DNA of 10,469 nucleotides from Microbacteriaceae bacterium UBA4731 (lineage in GTDB: Bacteria > Actinomycetota > Actinomycetes > Actinomycetales > Microbacteriaceae), in the NCBI GenBank assembly GCA_002404115.1, contig DHJB01000038.1, positions 1 to 10,469 of the forward strand. Direction: 5' to 3'. Positions within the stretch are counted from its first letter, which is position 1. Each line of letters starts with the position of its first letter. The translations under genes and the position numbers were made by a program. Shown piece by piece: positions 1-5,558 of the stretch. The notes beneath the pieces are model-generated. The model searched no databases. It saw only the letters and a program-made list of their open reading frames with translations, and was not told the origin of the DNA.

Positions 1-973
1 GTATGCCGCGCTGGCACCGACCGTCGCGGCATACCACGCGTGGCACGCGGCTCGAGATGACGTGGCCACGGCCCGTGAGCTGGCCACGCAGGACAAGGCG
101 TTTGCCGAGGAGCTGCCCGCGCTCGAGGCCGTGCTGGCCGCGGCTGAGGACAAGCTGCGCCGGCTGTTGGTGCCCCGCGACCCCGATGACGACCGCGACA
201 TCATCCTCGAGGTCAAGGCCGGCGAGGGGGGCGAGGAGTCTGCGCTCTTCGCCGGCGACCTGCTTCGGATGTACCTGCGCTACGCCGAGCGTCGTGGCTG
301 GCGGACCGAGGTCATCGACGCCACCGAGTCCGACCTCGGCGGTTACAAGGATGTGCAGGTTTCGGTGAAGTCGCGCGGCGTGACCGATCCCGCCGACGCT
401 CCGTGGGCGCGGCTGAAGTACGAAGGTGGCGTGCACCGGGTCCAACGGGTTCCGGTGACCGAGTCCCAGGGCCGCATCCACACCTCGGCGGCCGGCGTGC
501 TGGTTTTCCCCGAGGTCGACGAGCCCGAAGAGGTCGAGATCCACCCGAACGACCTCAAGATCGACGTCTACCGCTCGAGCGGCCCCGGCGGCCAGTCAGT
601 GAACACGACCGACTCCGCCGTGCGGATCACCCACCTCCCGACGGGCATCGTCGTGGCCATGCAGAACGAGAAGAGCCAGCTTCAGAACCGTGAAGCCGGC
701 ATGCGCGTTCTGCGTGCCCGCGTGCTCGCCCGTCAGCAGGAAGAAATCGACGCGGCGGCATCCCTCGTGCGCAAGGGCCAGATCCGAACCATGGACCGGT
801 CAGAGCGCATCCGCACGTACAACTTCCCGGAGAACCGCATCGCGGACCACCGCACCGGCTACAAGGCGTACAACCTGGACACCGTGATGAACGGCGCACT
901 GGATGCCGTCATCGAGTCCTGCATCACGGCCGACGAGGCAACTCGCCTGGCCGAGATCGGCGACCACGACTAA
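1..973 (+). CDS. prfA: Peptide chain release factor 1 (RF1), 5' end cut by window edge
   Basis: RF1 recognises UAA and UAG in the ribosomal A site and triggers hydrolysis of peptidyl-tRNA. The frame is open to the left edge (first whole codon at position 2) and gives 323 residues up to the TAA at 971-973. The family is about 360 residues, so roughly 35-40 N-terminal residues are missing. The GTG at 62 is an internal codon, not the start. The catalytic GGQ lies at 587-595 within [10 protein letters not shown]. The stop-codon-reading tripeptide is PVT at 452-460, in [13 protein letters not shown]; the P-x-T form marks RF1, whereas RF2 has SPF. The C-terminal segment [14 protein letters not shown] is also typical of RF1. 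PrmC, which methylates the GGQ glutamine, is encoded at 3756-4670 rather than directly downstream. The call is very secure; only the N-terminus is unseen. Confidence 0.97.
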   Translation, partial: YAALAPTVAAYHAWHAARDDVATARELATQDKAFAEELPALEAVLAAAEDKLRRLLVPRDPDDDRDIILEVKAGEGGEESALFAGDLLRMYLRYAERRGWRTEVIDATESDLGGYKDVQVSVKSRGVTDPADAPWARLKYEGGVHRVQRVPVTESQGRIHTSAAGVLVFPEVDEPEEVEIHPNDLKIDVYRSSGPGGQSVNTTDSAVRITHLPTGIVVAMQNEKSQLQNREAGMRVLRARVLARQQEEIDAAASLVRKGQIRTMDRSERIRTYNFPENRIADHRTGYKAYNLDTVMNGALDAVIESCITADEATRLAEIGDHD

Positions 974-997
974 CCCTCGTATCCCGTTCTTTCCCTT

Positions 998-1058
998 CGC
1001 GAGAACGCAGTTGTGCGCGTTATGAGGCCCTCATAACGCGCACAACTGCGTTTTCGCG
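998..1058. repeat. 61-nt near-perfect palindrome between convergent genes (possible bidirectional terminator or REP-like element)
   Basis: The arms 998-1027 and 1029-1058 are 30 nt each and reverse complementary, with a single central base (C1028). The only exception is G1003 opposite T1053, which is a G-U wobble in RNA. Four further pairs outward (994-997 with 1059-1062) can form if U-G wobbles are allowed, giving a stem of about 34 bp. The core of each arm contains CGCAGTTGTGCGCGTTATGA or its complement. It sits 24 nt after the prfA stop and 34 nt before the end of the minus-strand oxygenase gene, where a terminator serving both strands would be expected. Neither side has a clear T-tract, and the stem is much longer than an ordinary intrinsic terminator, so a dispersed palindromic repeat is an alternative. 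Confidence 0.85.
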
Positions 1059-1092
1059 GGGGCCGCAATGGCCGCTGATCACGCCGTTGGCG

Positions 1093-2115
1093 CTATCCGG
1101 CCAGATCCGGGTGGTGGATGGCGGCGACATCCGGATGCGCGCGAAGCCGGCTTTTCAGCGCGTTCTCGCCGTAGGTCGTAAAGATCGGGTTCGCCGGGTC
1201 GACGGTGATGCCCGGCGCCTCCAGGGTAGAGGGCAGCGTCAGCAGGGGGATCGTCGCGTCGAGGGCCGGGCCGAAGAAGAACGGGATTGAGATCCGGTCG
1301 TCGCCGAGGAGCGGCGAGATCACGCGGTGCACGGTTGCCTTGAGGTAGCCGTCAGTCGCCACTTCGAGCAGCTCCCCGATGTTGACCACGAAGGCACCGT
1401 CGAGCGGCGGCGCGTCAATCCACGCACCGTCCTTCTCGACCTGCAGCCCGCCCTTGCCGGGTTCGACGAACAAAAGGGTCAGCACGCCGGAATCCTTGTG
1501 CGCGCCGACACCCTGCCGCGGGGTCGGGTCTGACTTGCCGGGGTAGCGCACGATCTTGATCAGCGTGAAGGGCTCGCGGGCGAAGGCCTCGTCGAAGACA
1601 TCCTCGTCGGCGCCGAGGGAGAGCGCCCAGGCCCGCATGAGGCGAAGCGCCACGGCGCTGAGCTCGTCGTGCCACTGCGTGATGACCTCACGGAGCTCCG
1701 GGAGGGCGCTCGGCCACTGGTTCGGGCCTTCGAGGCGCAGGTAGTCCGGGGTCCCCGGGCCGCGGGGGACCGCCGCACGCTCCGGGCCGATGTCGATCTG
1801 CTCCCGCCAGTCGACCTTGCCCTGGGTGAGTTCGCCGCCGACCCGCGTGTAGCCGCGGAAATGCGGGCTCTGCAGGTTCTCGATGGCCATCTTGTCGGCC
1901 TCAGGCAGGTCGAAGAAGGCCCGGGCGGTGCGCATCACGCGGTCGACGAGTTCGGCCGGCACGCCATGACCGGTGAGGTAGAAGAAACCGTATTCGTGGG
2001 TCGCTTCACGCAGCTCGGTCCTGAACGCCTCGGCTTCGGCCTCGCCAGCGTCGAGGCGGGACAGGTCGAGGACGGGCAGGGAGAGGTCGGCGGGCGATGG
2101 CGCTGAATCGGACAT
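1093..2115 (-). CDS. 2-oxoglutarate/Fe(II)-dependent oxygenase, isopenicillin N synthase-like family
   Basis: This 340-residue, probably cytoplasmic protein belongs to the non-haem iron oxygenases that include plant-type 2OG dioxygenases and isopenicillin N synthase. The N-terminal domain (about residues 12-115) has the family pattern LPVLDLSRL followed by YGFFYLTGHGVP at 42-53. The double-stranded beta-helix core carries the iron triad His206-x-Asp208 (GAHKDSG) and His263 (TVHRVISP), with Arg274-x-Ser276 (RISIPFF) placed to bind 2-oxoglutarate carboxylate. All metal ligands are present, so the enzyme should be active. The ATG at 2115 has an AGGGA about 10 nt upstream. It is the last gene of a cysK-cysE-oxygenase run, 37 nt after cysE. 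The substrate cannot be read from the sequence; no peptide synthetase or other antibiotic gene is in the window. Confidence 0.9.
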   Translation of the reverse strand: MSDSAPSPADLSLPVLDLSRLDAGEAEAEAFRTELREATHEYGFFYLTGHGVPAELVDRVMRTARAFFDLPEADKMAIENLQSPHFRGYTRVGGELTQGKVDWREQIDIGPERAAVPRGPGTPDYLRLEGPNQWPSALPELREVITQWHDELSAVALRLMRAWALSLGADEDVFDEAFAREPFTLIKIVRYPGKSDPTPRQGVGAHKDSGVLTLLFVEPGKGGLQVEKDGAWIDAPPLDGAFVVNIGELLEVATDGYLKATVHRVISPLLGDDRISIPFFFGPALDATIPLLTLPSTLEAPGITVDPANPIFTTYGENALKSRLRAHPDVAAIHHPDLAG

Positions 2116-2136
2116 GCTTCTATCTTCCCTCAGCGC

Positions 2137-2152
2137 CGACTCGGTCGAGTCG
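2137..2152 (-). other. Intercistronic hairpin between cysE and the oxygenase gene
   Basis: CGACTC (2137-2142) and GAGTCG (2147-2152) form a 6-bp stem around a 4-nt loop. The hairpin starts directly after the cysE stop codon (2153-2155, minus strand), and the oxygenase ATG follows 21 nt beyond it. There is no T-tract after it on the minus strand. It may partly terminate transcription or stabilise the mRNA end, setting oxygenase expression below that of cysE. It is short and could also be chance. Confidence 0.4.
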
Positions 2153-2731
2153 TCAGTCCTCGGAGTGCATCAGGCCCCGGGCGGCCTCGATTGTGTCGGG
2201 GGAGACGGGCCGGATCGTCGCGGGGATTCCGAGGAGCAGCGACTTCGGCGGGGCATCCTTCGTGACCACGGCGTTGGCGCCGATCGTGCTCCAGGCCCCG
2301 ATTCGCACGGGGCCGAGGATCTTCGCGCCGGCACCGACCGTCACGCCGTCTTCGAGGGTTGGATGCCGCTTCGCGCCGCGCTGCACGCCGTGGCGGCTCT
2401 TGCCGCCCAGCGTGACCCCGTGGTAGAGCATCACGTCGTCGCCGAGTTCAGCCGTCTCGCCGATCACCACGCCCATGCCGTGGTCGATGAACAGCCGGCG
2501 TCCGATCGTCGCGCCGGGGTGGATCTCAATGCCGGTGAGGAACCTCGTGAACTGGGAGAGCAGCCGGGCCGGCAGCCACAGGCCGTCCAGCCACAATCGA
2601 TTGGTGATCCGGTACGCCCACACCGCGTGCAGCCCGCTGTAGGCGAGGAACACTTCGATGTTGCTGCGCGCGGCCGGGTCATGCGCGCGCGCAGTGGCGA
2701 CATCCTCACGGATGCGCGAGAAGACTCCCAT
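2153..2731 (-). CDS. cysE: Serine O-acetyltransferase
   Basis: CysE transfers acetyl from acetyl-CoA to L-serine, giving O-acetylserine, the substrate of CysK next door; it is the committed step of cysteine synthesis. The 192-residue protein is the short bacterial form, with a brief helical N-terminus (1-65) and a left-handed beta-helix of hexapeptide repeats (about 66-175). Characteristic segments are [13 protein letters not shown] (67-79), [12 protein letters not shown] (82-93), with Asp83-His84 matching the catalytic pair of E. coli CysE, then LYHGVTLGG (102-110) and [20 protein letters not shown] (121-140). The acidic residue before IHP is Glu69, as in other short CysE proteins. The ATG at 2731 lies 3 nt after the cysK stop without a well-placed Shine-Dalgarno sequence, which suggests translational coupling. 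The C-terminus is ...LMHSED and lacks the terminal isoleucine that docks into CysK in several bacteria. Confidence 0.96.
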   Translation of the reverse strand: MGVFSRIREDVATARAHDPAARSNIEVFLAYSGLHAVWAYRITNRLWLDGLWLPARLLSQFTRFLTGIEIHPGATIGRRLFIDHGMGVVIGETAELGDDVMLYHGVTLGGKSRHGVQRGAKRHPTLEDGVTVGAGAKILGPVRIGAWSTIGANAVVTKDAPPKSLLLGIPATIRPVSPDTIEAARGLMHSED

Positions 2732-2734
2732 CCG

Positions 2735-3673
2735 CTAGTCCAGCAGGTCCTCGTAGAGCACGGTGGAGATGTAGCGCTCCCCAAAGCCTGGCACGACGAC
2801 GACGATGGTCTTGCCGGCGTTCTCGGGGAGTTTCGCCTGCTCGAGTGCGGCCCAGACGGCCGCCCCGCCGGAGATGCCGGCCAGGATGCCCTCATCCGTC
2901 GCCAGCCGACGAGCGGTGGCGAGGGAGTCGGCCAGCGTAACGTCGGTGATCGAGTCGTAGACGTGCGTGTCGAGCACGGCCGGGATGAAGTTGGCGCCGA
3001 TGCCCTGGATCTTGTGGGGGCCTGGAGCGCCGCCGGTGAGGATGGGGGAATCCTTCGGTTCGACCCCGACGACGACGACCTCGGGCTTGCGCTCCTTGAG
3101 CAGCTGCCCGGCGCCGGTAATAGTGCCGCCGGTGCCGATGCCGGCGACCAGGATGTCGACGGCGCCGTCGGTGTCGTCCCAGATCTCGACGCCCGTGGTC
3201 GCGTGGTGGATGGCGGGGTTGGCCGGGTTGTCGAACTGGCGGGCCAAGATCGCGCCCGGGGTGTTCGCGACGATTTCCTTCGCCTTCTCGACCGCGCCGC
3301 GCATGCCCTCCGATCCGGGCGTCAGCACGACCTCGGCGCCGTACGCGCGCAGCAGCACGCGACGCTCCTTGCTCATCGTCTCCGGCATCGCGAGGATGAC
3401 CTGGTAACCGCGAGCTGCGCCGACCATGGCCAGGGCGATGCCGGTGTTGCCGCTGGTGCTTTCGACGATGGTTCCGCCCGGAGCCAGTTCGCCCGACGCC
3501 TCAGCGGCGTCGACGATGGCGATGCCGATGCGGTCCTTGACGCTGCCGGACGGGTTGTAGAACTCGAGCTTGGCGAGCACAGTGGCGGCCGCGCCATCCG
3601 TGATCCGGTTGAGCCGCACGAGGGGGGTGCCGCCGACGGCTCCGGTGATGTCTGAGTAAATCTTCGCCGCCAC
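2735..3673 (-). CDS. cysK: Cysteine synthase A (O-acetylserine sulfhydrylase)
   Basis: This PLP enzyme exchanges the acetate of O-acetylserine for sulfide to give L-cysteine. I chose the GTG at 3671-3673: it gives the usual CysK N-terminus, (M)[20 protein letters not shown], and a 312-residue protein of normal length, with GAAAGG upstream at a spacing of about 8 nt. A TTG at 3703 would add ten atypical residues. The PLP lysine is Lys46 in NPSGSVKDR (40-48). The substrate loop TSGNTG is at 73-78, the phosphate-binding GIGTGGT at 178-184, and GIGANFIP at 224-231. It is the first gene of the minus-strand block and lies 3 nt before cysE, so the two enzymes of the pathway are made together. Its start is only 82 nt from the divergent prmC start. 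A weak minus-strand -10-like TAGGCT is seen at 3712-3717. Confidence 0.96.
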   Translation of the reverse strand: MAAKIYSDITGAVGGTPLVRLNRITDGAAATVLAKLEFYNPSGSVKDRIGIAIVDAAEASGELAPGGTIVESTSGNTGIALAMVGAARGYQVILAMPETMSKERRVLLRAYGAEVVLTPGSEGMRGAVEKAKEIVANTPGAILARQFDNPANPAIHHATTGVEIWDDTDGAVDILVAGIGTGGTITGAGQLLKERKPEVVVVGVEPKDSPILTGGAPGPHKIQGIGANFIPAVLDTHVYDSITDVTLADSLATARRLATDEGILAGISGGAAVWAALEQAKLPENAGKTIVVVVPGFGERYISTVLYEDLLD

Positions 3674-3755
3674 GGAGGGCACCTTTCGCTGGGGGGTCAA
3701 CAACCTCGTTCAGCCTAGGCCGCAATTCCCGCCCCCGTGCGTAACATTCCGATGT
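3674..3755. promoter_or_regulatory. Divergent cysK / prmC intergenic region
   Basis: These 82 bases must hold promoters for both directions. For prmC, TAACAT (3742-3747) fits the actinobacterial -10 pattern TANNNT and ends 8 nt before the proposed GTG start, with no Shine-Dalgarno sequence between; this is the layout of a leaderless promoter. For cysK, the best -10-like hexamer on the minus strand is TAGGCT (3712-3717), inside the small palindrome AGCCTAGGC; it would leave a leader of about 30 nt containing the GAAAGG ribosome-binding site. I see no convincing -35 for either, and no recognisable cysteine-regulator operator. Confidence 0.45.
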
Positions 3756-4670
3756 GTGACACTGGCCTGTGTGACCATTTCGAGTGCCGAACCAGCCGAA
3801 CCAGCCGTCCCAGCCACCATCGAGGCGATGCGCGCGCACGCGATCGACGCCCTGTCCCGCGCCGGAATCTCCGACGCGGAGGTCGACGCCGACCTTTTGA
3901 TCGGCCACGTTCTCGGCCAGAGCCGCGGCCAGGTGCAGGCCGCCGGCATCCTGCGCACGACTCTGAGCCAGACGGATGCCGCCGCCATCCTCGAACTCGT
4001 CCGGCGCCGGGCGGAGCGCGAGCCGCTCCAGCACATCACCGGCCGGGCGCCGTTCCGGATGCTGGAACTGAATGTGGGGCCCGGGGTGTTCGTGCCGCGG
4101 CCCGAAACCGAGCAGGTGGCGCAGGTCGCGATCGATGCGCTCCGCTCCATGGCCGACCCGGAGCCGATCGGCGTCGACCTCGGGACGGGCAGCGGCGCCA
4201 TCGCGCTGGCCATGGCCACGGAAGTTCCGCATGCGCGGGTCTGGGCGGTCGAGAACTCGTCGGACGCGTTCCCGTGGACGACCCGCAACTTCGAGGAGGT
4301 GGGCGCGCCGAACGCGACCCTCGTCTTCGGCGACCTCGCCGATGCCCTGACTGAACTGAACGGCACGGTCGCCGTCGTCATCTCCAACCCGCCGTACATC
4401 CCGGCGGACGCCATCCCGCGCGACCCTGAGGTGCGCCTGTTCGACCCCGCGCACGCGCTGTACGGCGGGTCGGACGGGCTCGACGTCGTCCGCCATGTGT
4501 CCCAGTCGGCCCTGCGCCTGCTGAGGCCGGGCGGGGTGCTCGTGATCGAACACGGGGAGCTGCAGGGGGCCGAGATCCGTGCGCTCCTGGCCGCCGACGG
4601 CTGGCGCGCCACCGCAACTCACCGCGACCTCACCACGCGCGACCGCGCGACCACCGCCCTCCGCCCCTAA
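3756..4670 (+). CDS. prmC: Release factor glutamine N5-methyltransferase
   Basis: PrmC uses S-adenosylmethionine to methylate the GGQ glutamine of RF1 and RF2, increasing their peptide-release activity. The 304-residue protein has an N-terminal helical domain (about 22-95) that ends in EREPLQHITGRAPF (88-100), then a Rossmann methyltransferase domain. SAM-binding motif I is DLGTGSGAIALAMA (141-154), and the signature substrate-glutamine motif is NPPY at 211-214 (ISNPPYIP). LYGGSDGLDVVR (235-246) is also typical. The GTG at 3756 is chosen because a -10-like TAACAT ends 8 nt upstream, implying leaderless translation. GTG at 3771 or ATG at 3828 are possible shorter starts; none has a strong ribosome-binding site. 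The first 20 residues are a low-complexity Ala/Pro/Glu stretch. The partner gene prfA is 2.8 kb upstream instead of adjacent. Confidence 0.94.
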   Translation: MTLACVTISSAEPAEPAVPATIEAMRAHAIDALSRAGISDAEVDADLLIGHVLGQSRGQVQAAGILRTTLSQTDAAAILELVRRRAEREPLQHITGRAPFRMLELNVGPGVFVPRPETEQVAQVAIDALRSMADPEPIGVDLGTGSGAIALAMATEVPHARVWAVENSSDAFPWTTRNFEEVGAPNATLVFGDLADALTELNGTVAVVISNPPYIPADAIPRDPEVRLFDPAHALYGGSDGLDVVRHVSQSALRLLRPGGVLVIEHGELQGAEIRALLAADGWRATATHRDLTTRDRATTALRP

Positions 4671-4678
4671 CTCTCGGC

Positions 4679-4697
4679 GGCGGCGAACCTCGCCGCC
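4679..4697 (+). terminator. Strong GC hairpin after prmC
   Basis: GGCGGCGA (4679-4686) and TCGCCGCC (4690-4697) form a perfect 8-bp stem around the 3-nt loop ACC, starting 8 nt after the prmC stop. There is no T-tract, which is common for actinobacterial terminator-like hairpins. It lies between prmC and the -10 element of tsaC, so it probably separates two transcription units at least partly. Confidence 0.55.
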
Positions 4698-4710
4698 AAG
4701 GCCCCTGCAC

Positions 4711-4716
4711 TAGAAT
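4711..4716 (+). promoter_or_regulatory. -10 element of an apparent leaderless promoter for tsaC
   Basis: TAGAAT matches the TATAAT consensus at five of six positions. It ends exactly 8 nt before the ATG at 4725, so transcription starting at the usual distance would begin at or beside the A of the start codon. No Shine-Dalgarno sequence lies between them. No good -35 is visible at 16-18 nt spacing. Confidence 0.6.
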
Positions 4717-4724
4717 CGTGCCCA

Positions 4725-5555
4725 ATGACACGCATCTACGACTGCTCGGACGACACGCAATATACGGCCGGCATGAGACTCGCACGCTCTGCCATCGGCC
4801 GCGGCGCGCTCGTTGTCATACCCACCGACACCGTGTACGGCATTGCCGCCGACGCGTTCAGCCCCGAAGCAGTGCAACGCCTGCTGGATGCGAAGGGTCG
4901 CCGCCGCGAGTCGCCGCCGCCCGTGCTCATCCCCGGCATCCCGACGCTCGACGCCCTCGCCCAGGACGTGCCGCAGCCGGTCCGCGACCTCGTCGCCGAA
5001 TTCTGGCCGGGAGGGCTCACCGTCGTGCTCAACGCCCAGCCGTCGCTCGTCTGGGACCTCGGCGAGGCCAAGGGCACGGTCGCGCTGCGCATGCCGAGCA
5101 ACAAGGTGGCGCTCGACCTGCTCGCCGAGACCGGCCCGCTGGCCGTGTCGTCGGCCAACCGCACCGGGAAGCCGGCCGCGATCGACGTGCATGGTGCAGA
5201 GGACATGCTCGGCAACAGCGTTGCGGTCTACCTCGACGGGGGAGTGGCGGGACTGGCCTACGAGCCCGTCGGCGACCGCGCAGGCGACACCTCGTCCACG
5301 ATCGTGGATGCCACGGGCTTCGACACCAACGGCGGCAAGCTGCACATCGTGCGGAACGGCGTCATCTCGCGGGCGGCGATCGAAGCCGTCATCGGCGACG
5401 CGCTCGCGCCGGAGCATCCCGCCGCCGACGCATCTGCCACGACCGACGCACCCGCGCCGACCGACGACAGTGACACCGACGACAGTGACACCGACGACAA
5501 TGACACCGGCGACAATGACACCGAAGACACTGACGAGGCCGCCGCCGCCGGCTAA
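4725..5555 (+). CDS. tsaC: L-threonylcarbamoyladenylate synthase (TsaC/Sua5/YrdC family) with acidic repeat tail
   Basis: The enzyme makes threonylcarbamoyl-AMP from threonine, bicarbonate and ATP, the first step of the t6A37 modification of ANN-decoding tRNAs. The YrdC domain covers about residues 10-212. It has the nucleotide/threonine-site segments VIPTDTVYGIAADAF (31-45) and AKGRRRESPPPVLI (56-69), then FWPGGLTVVL (93-102), VALRMPSN (119-126), PLAVSSANRTGKPAA (138-152) with the SxxN motif, and STIVDAT (191-197). The long Sua5 C-terminal domain is absent. Instead, residues 231-276 form an Ala/Thr/Asp-rich tail whose core, DDSDTDDSDTDDNDTGDNDTEDTD, comes from a DNA tandem repeat. The tail is probably disordered. 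The ATG at 4725 appears leaderless. The stop is 3 nt before wecA. The order tsaC-wecA-atpI-atpB is conserved in actinobacteria. Confidence 0.93.
   Translation: MTRIYDCSDDTQYTAGMRLARSAIGRGALVVIPTDTVYGIAADAFSPEAVQRLLDAKGRRRESPPPVLIPGIPTLDALAQDVPQPVRDLVAEFWPGGLTVVLNAQPSLVWDLGEAKGTVALRMPSNKVALDLLAETGPLAVSSANRTGKPAAIDVHGAEDMLGNSVAVYLDGGVAGLAYEPVGDRAGDTSSTIVDATGFDTNGGKLHIVRNGVISRAAIEAVIGDALAPEHPAADASATTDAPAPTDDSDTDDSDTDDNDTGDNDTEDTDEAAAAG
5463..5534 (+). repeat. 15-bp in-frame tandem repeat encoding an acidic tail
   Basis: Four full units (5463-5477, 5478-5492, 5493-5507, 5508-5522) and a 12-nt partial unit (5523-5534) follow the pattern GACGACAGTGACACC with a few substitutions. Units 1 and 2 are identical. 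Each unit encodes D-D-(S/N)-D-T, and because 15 is a multiple of 3, gain or loss of a unit keeps the reading frame of tsaC. Confidence 0.9.
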
Positions 5556-5558
5556 CCC

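Noticed and set aside
62..973. GTG at 62 as the true start of prfA
   Set aside because: The frame is open to the left edge and the residues before position 62 ([18 protein letters not shown]) continue the RF1 N-terminal helical domain.
1093..2115. Beta-lactam biosynthesis, because the oxygenase is isopenicillin N synthase-like and next to cysteine genes
   Set aside because: No ACV synthetase, acyltransferase or other pathway gene is visible, and this oxygenase family is broad and used in many unrelated reactions.
2114..3655. A 513-codon open frame on the plus strand opposite cysE and cysK
   Set aside because: It is antisense to two certain genes, its translation is low complexity (Asp/Gly/Arg rich) with no family pattern, and such long mirror frames are common in high-GC DNA.
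3501..4622. A 373-codon open frame on the minus strand opposite prmC
   Set aside because: It overlaps both prmC and the start of cysK, has no recognisable domain, and the codon pattern fits prmC on the plus strand.
5258..5530. A minus-strand frame with the repeat SLSSV, resembling a surface repeat protein
   Set aside because: It is the complement of the 15-bp repeat in the tsaC tail; the plus-strand frame carries the enzyme.
5463..5534. Tandem repeats as a possible CRISPR array
   Set aside because: The units are 15 bp, directly adjacent without spacers, and in frame within a gene.
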